Below are positions 27,177 to 37,800 of a stretch of DNA of 64,000 nt, piece after piece. The DNA lies in the NCBI GenBank assembly GCA_937863685.1, contig CALMGM010000009.1, positions 114,403-178,402 of the forward strand. The letters are read 5' to 3'. Position 1 is the first letter of the stretch. Each line of letters starts with the position of its first letter. The notes beneath the pieces were generated by a model, which had not been told where the DNA came from, did not search any database, and worked only from the letters and a program-made list of their open reading frames with translations. The position numbers were made by a program, and so were the translations under genes. The DNA is from an uncultured bacterium (GTDB lineage Bacteria > Edwardsbacteria > AC1 > EtOH8).

Positions 27177-28427
27177 TCACGGGCCGTGTTTTTTTAGGGG
27201 CAGGGTTATCAGAAAAGTCGAGCCCTGTCCCGGCCGGCTGCCAGCCAGTTTTATCCTTCCCTGATGGTAATCCTCTATGATCCGCCGGACCAGCGACAGC
27301 CCCAGCCCCCAGCCCAGGGTCTTGGTGGTGAATCCGGGCGAAAATATCTTCTTCTGATGCCCCGGCTGTATCCCCCGGCCGTTGTCGCTGACGGTGATCT
27401 CTATCTTTTTGGCGGAAACAGTAGTACTTATCGATATCACACCGTCGGGATCGTCGATGGCATCGATGGCGTTCTTGATCAGGTTCTCCACCGCCCAGGT
27501 GAACAGGTCCTGGTTCAGCAGGACCGCGGGATCGTGGTCGTAGTTTTCCTCAAAACGGATGTTCTTGCCCATGTTGGCCACCCGGTGGGTGAAATACCCC
27601 ACCGCCTGATGAAGCAGCCGGTTGATGTCGGCCTCGGCCAGCTTGGGGATGGAACCCACCTGATTGAATCGGTTGAGCACCTTCTCCAGATGTGCCAGGT
27701 CGTTCTCCATCTCGGGAACTATCTCCGGGGCGGTCTTGGTGCCGTCCTTGAGCAGTGTCAGCCAGCCGATCAGGGAGGAGATGGGAGTCCCCAGCTGGTG
27801 GGCCGCCTCCCGGGCCAGCCCCACCCAAACCGCCCTCTCCTCTCCGGCCTTGATGGCCCGAAACCCAATGAATCCTATCCAGACGAACAGGGCGATCATG
27901 CCGATCTGTATGAACGGTATATAGCCCAGCTCCTTCAATATCTGGGGATCCCCGTAATGCACGTAGCCCACCACGGTGGAGTCCGCATTGACCATCATGG
28001 GAATAGGCTGGTTCTCGCCGTCCAGTCTCAGGATGGCGGTCTTGACCCCCGTCAGCGGGTCGCCGGGCGGCAGCGAATCCCACTGTTTCATCTGTTCGGT
28101 GGTCATGGGGTAAGGCTCGATGCCGATGTTCTTCCAGGCCAGAGGGACGCCTTTCCGGTCGGTGACCACCACCGGGAAGTTTATCTTCTGGATGATCTCC
28201 TCGAAGATGATGCCGGTCTCCGGCACGTCCCCCACCACTTCCGGCACCGCCGCCGTCATGCAGAAGCGGGCGAATACCCGGGACATGATCCGGGGCTCCT
28301 CCTCCAGCTTGCGGATCAGCAGGGTGGTATAGATCAGGGAGACCAGCACCAGGCTGGCGGCGCCCACGAACAGGTAGGAGCGCCAGATCCCGGTCCATCT
28401 GGAATGAGGTTTTACGAAAGAGACCAT
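27177..28427 (-). CDS. Sensor histidine kinase (PorY-like partner)
   Basis: 416 residues. Two membrane helices (about 17-37 and 172-192) enclose a ~130-residue periplasmic sensor. The cytoplasmic part has an H-box with His210 (AREAAHQLGTPISSL), an N-box NLIKNAIDAID, G-box SDNGRGI, F-box KKIFSPGFTTK, and GLGLSLVRRI. The phosphoacceptor motif AREAAHQLGTPISSL and absence of a HAMP domain resemble Bacteroidota kinases such as PorY. It precedes the PorX-like gene on the same strand, so a two-component pair is likely. Its first ~190 bases are duplicated, in decayed form, at 29841-30035. Confidence 0.9.
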   Translation of the reverse strand: MVSFVKPHSRWTGIWRSYLFVGAASLVLVSLIYTTLLIRKLEEEPRIMSRVFARFCMTAAVPEVVGDVPETGIIFEEIIQKINFPVVVTDRKGVPLAWKNIGIEPYPMTTEQMKQWDSLPPGDPLTGVKTAILRLDGENQPIPMMVNADSTVVGYVHYGDPQILKELGYIPFIQIGMIALFVWIGFIGFRAIKAGEERAVWVGLAREAAHQLGTPISSLIGWLTLLKDGTKTAPEIVPEMENDLAHLEKVLNRFNQVGSIPKLAEADINRLLHQAVGYFTHRVANMGKNIRFEENYDHDPAVLLNQDLFTWAVENLIKNAIDAIDDPDGVISISTTVSAKKIEITVSDNGRGIQPGHQKKIFSPGFTTKTLGWGLGLSLVRRIIEDYHQGRIKLAGSRPGQGSTFLITLPLKKHGP

Positions 28428-28482
28428 AGATGATTGCTCATAAATGAATTTTTTGTAACACTACCAGCCGAATTTAATCCTA

Positions 28483-29802
28483 TTAAAGGGATGGGTCCCC
28501 CAAGAGCTTCCCCACCTTGTCTGCCCAGAAATCCAATCCCATCTCTCCAAACAGCGCCGTTGCCTTCTCCAGCTGGGGACACGCTTTTTTGTGAGCTCCC
28601 GATGCCCTCAGCATTCTGCCATAATCAAGCAATATGTGCGCCAAATCGTCTTTCTGGTTGAGTTCTTCATAAAGGCTGATTGCTTTTTCGTAATGCTCCC
28701 CGGCCTTGCCGAATTCACGGCTCTCACAGTACAGAAGCCCGTATGCTGCACGGCATCTTGCCTCATCAGAAATAGATTTCAATTCTTTTGAGACGACCAC
28801 CCCCCGGGCAATGTCCTCTCTTGCTTCGCTGAGTTGTCCGAAATGAATCTTATTTTTGGCGATTTCACATATTGTCTCGCAAATCAACGTCTTAAACCCC
28901 ATATTCTTTTGGATATCAAAAGATCTTGTCAAATGCTCCAATGACAGGGCATGATCCCCGCGCTCAGCGAGGATTCCGCCTATGTTGTTCAGGCTGAATG
29001 CCTGGCCCCGCCGGTCGCCCATCTCCTCGCGGATCCTTAGCGATTTCTCATAATGCTCCAGTGCCAGGGCATAATCACCGCAGGCCCGGTGGATACTGCC
29101 GATGTTGTTCAGGCTGGCTGCCTGGCCTGAACGATCGCCTATCTCCCCAAATACCTTCAGCGATTTTTTAAGATGCTTAAGCGCCTGGGCATGATCCCCG
29201 CGATAATATTCGATATTGCCGATGTTGTTCAGGATAGCTGCCTGGCCCGGCCAGTCGCCGATCTCCTCACGGATCCTCAGCGATTTTTCATAATGCTCCA
29301 GCGCCAGGCTATGGTTCTCGCATGCATAATGGATAACGCCTATGTTGCTCAGGCTGAGCGCCTGGCCTGAACGGTCACCCAGTTCCTTAAATATCATCAA
29401 CGATTTTTCAAGATGCTTCAACGCTAAAACATAATCCCCGTGGGCATGATAAACATTGCCGATGTTGTTCAGGCTGGTTGCCTGGCCTGAACGATCGCCG
29501 ATCTCCTCACGGATCCTCAGCGATTTTTCATAATGCTCCAGCGCCAGGGCATAGTCCCCGCGTGCTCTATATATAAGACCGATGTTGTTCAGGCTGGTTG
29601 CCTTTTTCTCCACATTATTCAGGGCCTCGGCCAGCTCCTGGCACTTTTCGGCCATTTCCATAGCCTGGTCCCATTTGCCAATTAACTGTAAAACATCTCG
29701 CTTGGCATTCAACACCCTCTCTATGGTCTGTCCCGCCCTGCGTTGGAGCTCGGCCTTTCTCTCCTTCAGCTGACCGCTATGGGTCGCCCCCGAACAATTC
29801 AT
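28483..29802 (-). CDS. Tetratricopeptide-repeat protein (kinesin-light-chain-like repeats)
   Basis: 439 residues built of about nine 40-residue TPR units. The first six are nearly uniform (SLNNIGxIYxxxGDYxLALEHYEKSL...GDRSGQ) and alternate between a HYEKSLRIREE form (1, 3, 5) and a HLEKSL form (2, 4, 6), an 80-residue, 240-base higher-order repeat; the last three are diverged. No signal peptide, catalytic domain or membrane helix. The ATG at 29802 has a weak ribosome site, so it may be a truncated piece of a longer signalling protein. It is inserted between the histidine kinase and a decayed copy of that kinase's 5' end. Confidence 0.85.
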   Translation of the reverse strand: MNCSGATHSGQLKERKAELQRRAGQTIERVLNAKRDVLQLIGKWDQAMEMAEKCQELAEALNNVEKKATSLNNIGLIYRARGDYALALEHYEKSLRIREEIGDRSGQATSLNNIGNVYHAHGDYVLALKHLEKSLMIFKELGDRSGQALSLSNIGVIHYACENHSLALEHYEKSLRIREEIGDWPGQAAILNNIGNIEYYRGDHAQALKHLKKSLKVFGEIGDRSGQAASLNNIGSIHRACGDYALALEHYEKSLRIREEMGDRRGQAFSLNNIGGILAERGDHALSLEHLTRSFDIQKNMGFKTLICETICEIAKNKIHFGQLSEAREDIARGVVVSKELKSISDEARCRAAYGLLYCESREFGKAGEHYEKAISLYEELNQKDDLAHILLDYGRMLRASGAHKKACPQLEKATALFGEMGLDFWADKVGKLLGDPSL

Positions 29803-29840
29803 ATCAAGCCGCCCCTAATAATTCCTGTTTTTTTACGCAC

Positions 29841-30035
29841 CTCCACCACCTCGGGCACCGCCGCGGTCATGCAGGAGCCGGCGAACATCGGGTCATTCTC
29901 CGGAGCCCTCCTCCAGCTTGCGGATCAGCAGAATGGTGTATATCATCTATACCAGCACCAGGCTGGCGGCGCCCACGAAAGGGCAGGAACGTTAGATGCC
30001 GTCCATTTGGAATGCGGTTTTACGAAAGAGACCAT
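29841..30035 (-). pseudogene. Decayed duplicate of the histidine kinase 5' end
   Basis: Minus-strand sequence from the ATG-equivalent (30035-30033) down to about 29841 matches the first ~190 bases of the kinase gene (28427-28236): perfect blocks of 25 (29907-29931 = 28298-28322), 29 and 22 bases are visible, joined by mismatches. The copy has a one-base deletion around 29990, shifting the frame, and then breaks off, so no kinase can be made. It still starts MVSFVKPHSKWT. The 310-base gap between the TPR gene and the diguanylate cyclase gene contains this fragment and nothing else recognisable. Confidence 0.85.
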
Positions 30036-30112
30036 AGCTAAATATTATTAATAAAGCTAAAGATCAATACTAAAATCCAAACCCTAAACAAATTCCGTTT
30101 TTAAAGATCGTA

Positions 30113-33100
30113 TCATACCCTGACCTGGTTCCGCCCCCCGGCCTTGGCCCGGTACAGGGCCTTGTCCACCTTGTCTATTATCTCGTTCTTCTCCGATCCG
30201 TCCTCCGGGAAACCGGACACCCCCAGGCTGATGGTCACCTTGCCTACTCCTTTCGTGATCTCATCGCCGAATTTGTTCTTCTCAACCGCCAGCCGGATCC
30301 GCTCGGCCAGCAGCTGGGCCTCGGACTTCTTGGTCTCGGGCAGCACCAGCATGAACTCTTCGCCTCCGTAGCGGGCCACCAGGTCCACGTCGCGGGCCTG
30401 CTCCCGCAGCAGCCGGGACACCTCCAGCAGCACCTTGTCGCCCACCGGATGCCCCAGGGTGTCGTTGACCTTTTTGAAATGGTCGATGTCCACCATTATC
30501 AGGGACAGGGGATGGTTGTAACGCCGGGCCCGGTTGAGCTCCCGCTCGAAGAACGACTGGAAGAATCGGTGGTTGTTCAGGCCGGTCAGGCCGTCGGTTA
30601 CCGCCAGCTGTTCGGTCTCCTCATAGAGCCGGGCGTTCTCCAGGGCCACCGCCACCTGGCTGGCCAGGGTGGTCAGCAGACGCTGATCCACCTGGTCGAA
30701 GGCGTTGACGTTGTCGCTCTCCACGTTGAGCACCCCCACCACCTGCTGTTTGATCTTCAGCGGCACCGCCAGCTCGGAGCGGGTCTTGCCGTCGATGCTT
30801 ATATAATGCTGGTTCTGGGTGACATCCTTGACCATGATAGGCTCGCCGGTGGCCGCCACCATCCCGGTAATGCCCTCCCTGCCGATCTTCAGCCGTCGTC
30901 CCATTTCGGTCAAAATGTTCTGATAACCCAAACTGGCCTTGAATACCAGTTCGTTGGTGCTGAGGTCCACGATCATTATGGCGATCTTGTTGTAATGGAA
31001 GGTGTCGCTCAGGATGCGGCACACCTGGTCCAGCAGGGCGTCCAGCCGCAAAGTGGAGCTGACGGTGGTCCCCACGTTATGCAGGGCCGACAGCTCGTTG
31101 ATCCGGCGTTTGGCCTCCTCGTACAGCCGGGCGTTGTCCAGGGCAATGGCCACCTGGCTGGCCAGGGTGGTTAGCAGACGCAGGTCGGACTCGGTAAAAG
31201 TGTCGGTCTTGTCGTCCTCGATGTTCAGCACCCCGATGGTCTTTCCCTCGCGCTTGATGGGCACCGCGATCTCCGACAGCACCCGGGGATCGATGGCGCT
31301 GTACCGATCATCGCTGCGGACATCATTCACTATCTGGGGCTCGCCGTGTTCGGCCACCCAGCCCACCACGCTGTTGCCGCCCACCGTGAAGTACAGCATG
31401 TTCAGCTCCTCGCCGTAGCCGCACTGGGCGCCGATGAAGATGCTCTTGCTCTGCGGCTCGACGGTGAAGATGGCCACCTTCAGGTAGTGCAGGGTATCCC
31501 GTATGACCGCCACCACTTTCTCCAGCAGTTTTTCCCGCTCGATGGCCGAGGATATCACTATGCCGATGTTGTACAGGGTGGACAGCTCGGTGATCCTGGC
31601 CTGGGCCTCGTTGTACAGGGTGGCGTTGGCAATGGCCAGGGCCGCGGTGTTGGCAAAGGCCTCCAGCGAACGGACCTTTCGCTTGTCGGGGATCCTGCCG
31701 TCGGCCGGCTTGTCTATCTGGATGATGGCCAGCAGCTTTTTCTCCTTGGAGTATAGCGGAACTATCATCAGGTTCCCCGGCTGCCAGTCCTGGCTCCTAC
31801 CGTCCTCCCCGGAATGCGGCCCCTGGCCGTTGGACTCATCCTTGCCGAAGGGCAGAAAATATGAATTGCCCACCCGGTATTCCGGCTTCATCAGCTTGAG
31901 ATATTGTTCCAGGCTGGGATGCACCTGGCGGATGCTTTCGAATTCGTCGGGACTGAAGCCGGAGGCCGCCTTGTGGGTCAGGACCTGGGCCCCCATATCC
32001 ACCAGGCTGATCAGCACCGCTTCGAAGCCCAGGCTGCTGCGGATGCCCTCCACGATTACCGACAGGATCTCCTCCAGCTTGAGAGATGAAAGGATGGTGC
32101 TGGACAGGTACTGCAGGGTGGACAGCTCGGTGTTGACCTCTATCTGTCTTTTCAGGGCCAGGTTCAGCCGGGAGTTGGTGTCGGCCAGCTTGGTCTCGCT
32201 GGTCTTGATCTCGGAGAACAGGGCGGCATTCTTCCAGGCCACCGCCGCCTGGTTGGTGAAGAGCGATGCCAGTTCGAACTCCCGGGCGCTGAAACCCTGT
32301 GACACCCGGCGCCCGATTACCAGAACGGCCTCGGCCCGGTCCTGGACCATCAGCGGCAGGACCAGCAGGGCCTCGGCTTCGGCCGTGGTCCCCGGGACCA
32401 CGGTGGTCCTCTGGTCCTGGTCGGTATCGCTGATCCTCTCGGCCTTCCCGCTCCGGGCGATGGACCCGGTCAGGCCGGTATCCATCGAGAACGGCAGGTC
32501 GGCCATGATCTCCGCGCTGTTGGGACCCCGGGCCAGGATGGGATAGAGCTGTCTCTTTTCCCAATCGGCCTGGTAGATGGCCAGCCGCTCGAAGGGTATC
32601 AGCTGCTCTATCTCCCGGGCGATCTGTTCCAGGACCTGGCTGACCTCCAGGGTCCCCAGCAGCAGGGAACTGGTATCCAGCAGTGCTTTCTGGGCCGAGA
32701 CCCTGCCGTCCAGGGCAGCCACCAGTTCGGCCCGCTCCATGGCCATGGCGATGGAGTTCCCCAGGGTCAGGGCCAGTTCCATATCCTTGCGAACGAAACG
32801 GCGATGGTTGCCGGAATAGTTGTTGATGTTCAGCACACCGATCACCTGGTTCTTGGCCATCAGGGGAACTGAGATCGATGAGGCCAGTTTTTCCTCCTGC
32901 CCGGTCAGTTTGAAACGCTTATCCCGGCCCAGATCGTCGGTCAGCACCGGCTGTTTTTTCTCGGCCACCCAGCCTGCCAGCCCCTGCCCCACCGGGAAGG
33001 CGGCCCGGTCGATGGTGGCCCGGGACAATCCATTGGAGGCTTTTATCTTCAGCAGCCCGTCCTGCTGGTCAAGCAGCATTATCGAAACGGTGTCGGCTGC

Positions 33101-34813
33101 TATCACCTGAGTGACGGTATCCAGCCCCACCTTCAGGATCTCGTTGTAGTCGGTGAAAGAGGTTATGGCCTGGCTGAACTGGTACAGGATCGACAGCTGT
33201 TTCAGACCTTCGACCATGTCGTTATATAGCCCGGCATTGTCCAGCACCAGGGCCGCCTGAAAGGCCAGGGCCTCGGCGGACAGCACATCCTGCTCGGAAA
33301 AATCCCCGCCATCCTGCTTGTCGGCCGCATAGATAAGCCCGATGATCCGGTTCCTGGTGGACAGCGGGATGACCAGGACCTTGGATATCTCGAACAGCCT
33401 GACAAAATCCTTCAGGATATACGGGTCGCCGGCCACATCGTTGCTGTAATAAGAACGCCCCTTATCGAAGACCGTTGCGGCGATGCCCCCCTGTTCCAGC
33501 CGGAAACGGAAATGGCCGGACATGGTCTCGACATCCCCGTATTTTTCCTTCTGGACCTTGGACAGCGGCGGGGAATAATAGACCGGCTGTTGGACCTTGA
33601 TCTCATCGGTCTCCGGATTGTATAGGCTTATCAGGCACTTCTTCACCGTCAGCGAGGAAGCGATCTTCTCGACGATCTTTCCGGTGACCGTCCCCAGATC
33701 GCTGCTGACCGACAGGCTCTGTGAAATGCCGTTGATGTCGGACAGCTCTCTGATCCTTCGCTCCGCCAGCTCTTCCAGCCTGATCTTATTGATGGTCAGG
33801 GCGGCCTGTCCGGCGAAGTTATCCAGCAGCCGGAGGTCCTTTTCGGAAAAGGCTCCGACCTGCGGACTTTCGATATCCAGCACCCCGATCACCTGGTCCT
33901 TGTACCACAGGGGCATGGCCACCTCGGAGCGACAGCTGGGAACTCCCTCCAGGTATCTCCTGTCATTCCGGACGTCGGGCACATACAGGGTCTTCCCCTG
34001 GGCAGCCACCCAGCCGCAGATCCCCTGCTGGCCTATCTTTAGCTTCATCCCCATCTGGTTCTGGGGGTATCCCACCGCCGCCTTGATGTAAAGGTTCTGA
34101 CCGCTGTCGTCCGTAAGCAGGATGGAACAGTTAGGATATCCCAGGGAATGGCTGATGATCCCCAGGATGGCATTCAGCACCTGCTCCAGGTTCTGCTGGC
34201 TCACCGCGGCCTGGGTCACTTGGTACAGAGTGGAGAGCTCCTTGATGCTCTGCTGGGAGGCTTCATGGATCCGGGCGTTGTAAATGGCGCCGGCCGCCTG
34301 GTTGGCCAGAACCTCGGCCAGCCTCAGGGTGTCGGGGGTCATACTGTCACTGTGTTGGTCGTCCCAGATCATCAGGATCCCCAGGCAGGTGTTGCCGGTC
34401 AGCAGGGGCACCCCCAGCCAGGCCTTGGTGGGCGGGGCGGTGGACTTCAGCTTTCGCTTCCGGCACTCCTCCTGGTAATCGCCGGTGAGGATGGGCTCCC
34501 TTTTCTCCCAGATATAGGTGGCCAGTCCCTGCCCCAGGGGGAAACTCTCCGGCCGGACCTTGCTGCCGTTGCGGTATTCGAAGATCACGTTGAAAATCTT
34601 CTTCTCCGGCTCGGCCAGGGCCAGCAGCATGTTCCTGGGCCTGATGATGCCTATTATCCGGCGGTAGATCTCCTCGAAGACGCTCTGGGAATCCGAATGG
34701 TGGATGGCGGCGGCCCGGCTGACCTGGGCGATGGTATCCAGCAAGGAGCCGGCCGATGGAGATGCTGTGGACCGCTTCCTGGGCGGGAGGGCATTCTTTT
34801 TAAGTTTTGCCAT
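30113..34813 (-). CDS. Giant multi-GAF diguanylate cyclase
   Basis: 1566 residues: about eight tandem GAF domains (roughly 20-180, 190-350, 355-530, 540-700, 710-880, 900-1095, 1105-1260, 1265-1410), most starting with an ELSTLYxxxQ linker helix, and a C-terminal GGDEF domain (about 1415-1566). The active loop is GGEEF and an intact inhibitory site RDVD lies five residues before it, so active synthesis of c-di-GMP with product feedback is expected. No membrane helix, so cytoplasmic. It is one base downstream of the HD-GYP gene, forming a synthesis/degradation pair in the purD operon. Confidence 0.93.
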   Translation of the reverse strand: MAKLKKNALPPRKRSTASPSAGSLLDTIAQVSRAAAIHHSDSQSVFEEIYRRIIGIIRPRNMLLALAEPEKKIFNVIFEYRNGSKVRPESFPLGQGLATYIWEKREPILTGDYQEECRKRKLKSTAPPTKAWLGVPLLTGNTCLGILMIWDDQHSDSMTPDTLRLAEVLANQAAGAIYNARIHEASQQSIKELSTLYQVTQAAVSQQNLEQVLNAILGIISHSLGYPNCSILLTDDSGQNLYIKAAVGYPQNQMGMKLKIGQQGICGWVAAQGKTLYVPDVRNDRRYLEGVPSCRSEVAMPLWYKDQVIGVLDIESPQVGAFSEKDLRLLDNFAGQAALTINKIRLEELAERRIRELSDINGISQSLSVSSDLGTVTGKIVEKIASSLTVKKCLISLYNPETDEIKVQQPVYYSPPLSKVQKEKYGDVETMSGHFRFRLEQGGIAATVFDKGRSYYSNDVAGDPYILKDFVRLFEISKVLVIPLSTRNRIIGLIYAADKQDGGDFSEQDVLSAEALAFQAALVLDNAGLYNDMVEGLKQLSILYQFSQAITSFTDYNEILKVGLDTVTQVIAADTVSIMLLDQQDGLLKIKASNGLSRATIDRAAFPVGQGLAGWVAEKKQPVLTDDLGRDKRFKLTGQEEKLASSISVPLMAKNQVIGVLNINNYSGNHRRFVRKDMELALTLGNSIAMAMERAELVAALDGRVSAQKALLDTSSLLLGTLEVSQVLEQIAREIEQLIPFERLAIYQADWEKRQLYPILARGPNSAEIMADLPFSMDTGLTGSIARSGKAERISDTDQDQRTTVVPGTTAEAEALLVLPLMVQDRAEAVLVIGRRVSQGFSAREFELASLFTNQAAVAWKNAALFSEIKTSETKLADTNSRLNLALKRQIEVNTELSTLQYLSSTILSSLKLEEILSVIVEGIRSSLGFEAVLISLVDMGAQVLTHKAASGFSPDEFESIRQVHPSLEQYLKLMKPEYRVGNSYFLPFGKDESNGQGPHSGEDGRSQDWQPGNLMIVPLYSKEKKLLAIIQIDKPADGRIPDKRKVRSLEAFANTAALAIANATLYNEAQARITELSTLYNIGIVISSAIEREKLLEKVVAVIRDTLHYLKVAIFTVEPQSKSIFIGAQCGYGEELNMLYFTVGGNSVVGWVAEHGEPQIVNDVRSDDRYSAIDPRVLSEIAVPIKREGKTIGVLNIEDDKTDTFTESDLRLLTTLASQVAIALDNARLYEEAKRRINELSALHNVGTTVSSTLRLDALLDQVCRILSDTFHYNKIAIMIVDLSTNELVFKASLGYQNILTEMGRRLKIGREGITGMVAATGEPIMVKDVTQNQHYISIDGKTRSELAVPLKIKQQVVGVLNVESDNVNAFDQVDQRLLTTLASQVAVALENARLYEETEQLAVTDGLTGLNNHRFFQSFFERELNRARRYNHPLSLIMVDIDHFKKVNDTLGHPVGDKVLLEVSRLLREQARDVDLVARYGGEEFMLVLPETKKSEAQLLAERIRLAVEKNKFGDEITKGVGKVTISLGVSGFPEDGSEKNEIIDKVDKALYRAKAGGRNQVRV

Positions 34814-34814
34814 G

Positions 34815-37800
34815 TCAGTCGCCCCCCTGGATCCCGGATTCCCGGGGGAACAGCTCGGCGAAGGCGGTTACTATCTGGTCATCGAACTGGGTGCCGGCGC
34901 CGTCCTGCAGCCTCTGCAACGCCACCTGGAAGCTGAAAGCCTTGCGGTAAGGCCGATCAGAGGTCATGGCCTCGAAGGCATCGGCCACGGCAATGATCCG
35001 GGCCTCCAGGGGAATGTCATCACCTTTTATTCCCCGGGGATAGCCCGACCCGTCGTAGTACTCATGGTGACAGTAGATGATGTCACCGGTCCGGCTCAGG
35101 GCGTCTATCTCCAGCACCAGCCGACTGCCTATGACCGGGTGAAGTTTCACTTCTTGGAATTCGGTGGCCGACAGCACGTCCGGCTTGGCCAGGATATCCT
35201 CCCGGATCCCCAGCTTGCCGATGTCGTGAAGCAGCGAGCTGTAATCGATAAGCTTAAGGCGGTCCTCCGCCAGCCCGATATGCTTGGCTATCTTCAGGGC
35301 ATAATGCCGGACATTCTCGGAATGCCCTTTGGTGTAGGGATCCTTGGCGTCCATGGCCGCCACGAAAGCCTTCAGGGTGTCGTAATAGCTGCGCTCCAGG
35401 TCGTTATACAGCCGGATGTTCTCGACGGCGATGGCCGCCTGGTTGGCGAACAGCTCCAGCAGGTGCACCGTCTCGATCCCGGGGATATCGCCGTCGTACG
35501 GTTCATCCACTGACAGGTACCCCACCTTGAGTCCCTTGATGGACAGCGGGATTATCAGGGCATCCTCCCGGTGCCAGGTCCCGGTTGATTTGTAGTTCTG
35601 GCTCACGAACCGGGCGGCAAAATATTTGTGGACCTCGGTCTCGCCGTGGGGAATGAAATAGGAATTGCTTATCCGGTACTTGTCCAGGAATATCCGGGAT
35701 TTGCGCCTGTCGTCGGTGACGGGCGACTTTTCGATGTTCTCTACCACCTCGGAAGAAAGGCCGTATTGGGCGATATGGCTGCGGTATCCGTTGCTGTCCT
35801 CCAGCACGATCACCGCTTTGCGGAACAAGCGGCATTCGGCAATGCCCTTGATGGTCAGGTCCAGTTTCTCCTGCAGGTCCTGGGCCCGGGCCACCGACAG
35901 GCCGACCTTGAACAAGTGTTCCAGCTTTCCCTTTTCATCCTTCAATGCCTGTTCGGCCTTTTTGCGGACGGTGACATCCTCAAGGGTCCCTTCGTAATAC
36001 AGGGGTCGGCCGCCTTCGTCCCTGATCAGCCGGGCGTTCTCACTCACCGTCAGGACCGAGCCGTCCCGGCTCATCATCTGGGCCTCGAATCCCTGCACCT
36101 CCCCGTCCCGTTCGATCTGTTTGATGAACCTCTCCCGGGTACTCCCGTCCAGATAGACCCGGTTGTTGAGATCCAATCCCTGGATCTGTTCCGGGCTGTC
36201 GTATCCCAACATCCGGACCAGCGATGGATTGGCGAACAGCAGCTTGCCATCAGGGGTGCTGCGGTAGATACCCTCCGAGATGCCTTCGAATATCTGACGG
36301 TATTTGTTTTCCGACTCCTTGAGTGCATTCTCCATGTTGATCCGCTCGGTAAGGTCGCGGCAAACACCCATCACTTCATGGACCTCTCCGCTCTCGTCGC
36401 TTAGCGGCACCAGCCAGGTCTCCAGCCACATCACCCGGTCCCCCACCGGAGTGGGCAGTTCGTAATGAGCCGCCCGGCCTTTTTCGAAGACCTCCACCAG
36501 CTGCTCCTGCTGGACCTGATTGATGTGCCGGGGGAAGAATTCGGTGATGCTGCGGCCGATGGCCTGCTCTCCGGCCAGCCCTACCACCGACGCCGCCCGG
36601 TTATTGGCGTACTTTATTCTGGCCTGGCGGTCTATCACGAACACCAGGTCCGGCGAGGAATCGGCCAGGGTCTTGTACCTTTGCTCGTTCTGTTTCCCGG
36701 CAGATTCGGCCTTTTTCTGTTCGGTGATGTCCCGGATCAAGGTGATCACCCGGATCACCCGGTCATCCTCTATCACCGGCACCTTTCTGGTCTCGGTGAC
36801 AATGTATCTTCCGGCCACTTCATTGGATTCCTGGGACACGAATACCTTTTGGGTGCGGAAAACCGTTTCATATTCCTCCCTGACCTGCTGGGTCAAGAAG
36901 GGACACACCTCAAAGATGTCCTTGTTTATGACCTCCGGAGTAAGCTTAAAGTCCTGGCACCACTGCATGAACAACCGGTTGGCTAAAATGACCCTCAGGT
37001 CGCGGTCCACCACATGGATGGCATCCCCCAGGGAATCGATGGTGGTGCGGTACTGGTATTCGCTGGTCCTCAGGGCATCCTCGATCTTGTTCTTCTCGGT
37101 GATATCTTCCACCGTGCCTTCGTAATACAGGGTGTTGCCGGAGGGGTCCCTTACGACATGAGCGTTTTCGTTGGAGATCATGACGCTGCCGTCTTTGCGG
37201 CGCCATTCGCTTATCAAATTGCTTACCGATCCGTCCTTTTCTATCTGATCCAGGAACCGCTGACGTATCTTTATATCGGCATAACCCTCGCGTGCTATGT
37301 CGCGTTGCATCAGTTCCTCTGCCGAAGAGTAGCCCAGCATCCGGGCCAGGGCCGGATTGACCAGCAATACCTTCCCCTCCGGGGTGCTGCGGTATATCCC
37401 CTCGGCCACCCCGTCGAAGATCTGGCGGTAATTGGCCTCCGAGTCCTTCAATTTCTCCTGGGCCAGCTTGCGTTCACTAATATCCTGGTGGAAGCCCAGA
37501 AAGTATGCTTGCTCGCCGACCCGGATGACACTGCATGACACCTGTAAAAAGAAGGGGTGGCCGTCCCGGTGGAAATGCTCCACTTCGAAGCGCAATGTCT
37601 CGCCGGCTATCATTCTCCGCAATCGCTCCGGAGCCAGCTTTGCCGTATCTGGAGTGTCCAGATCCTCCAGACGGATGTGCTCCATCTCCGCCCGGCTGCC
37701 GTACCCGTGCATTCGGGCGAATGAATCGTTGACTATAAGTTTGGAACCATCAAGCGACATAAACATGATACCGTCCGAGGCCTGGTCAAAAAGGGCCCGG

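Noticed and set aside
28930..29620. Regularly spaced DNA repeats of 120 bases, possible CRISPR
   Set aside because: The period equals 40 codons of a TPR protein and there are no distinct spacers; no cas genes are present.
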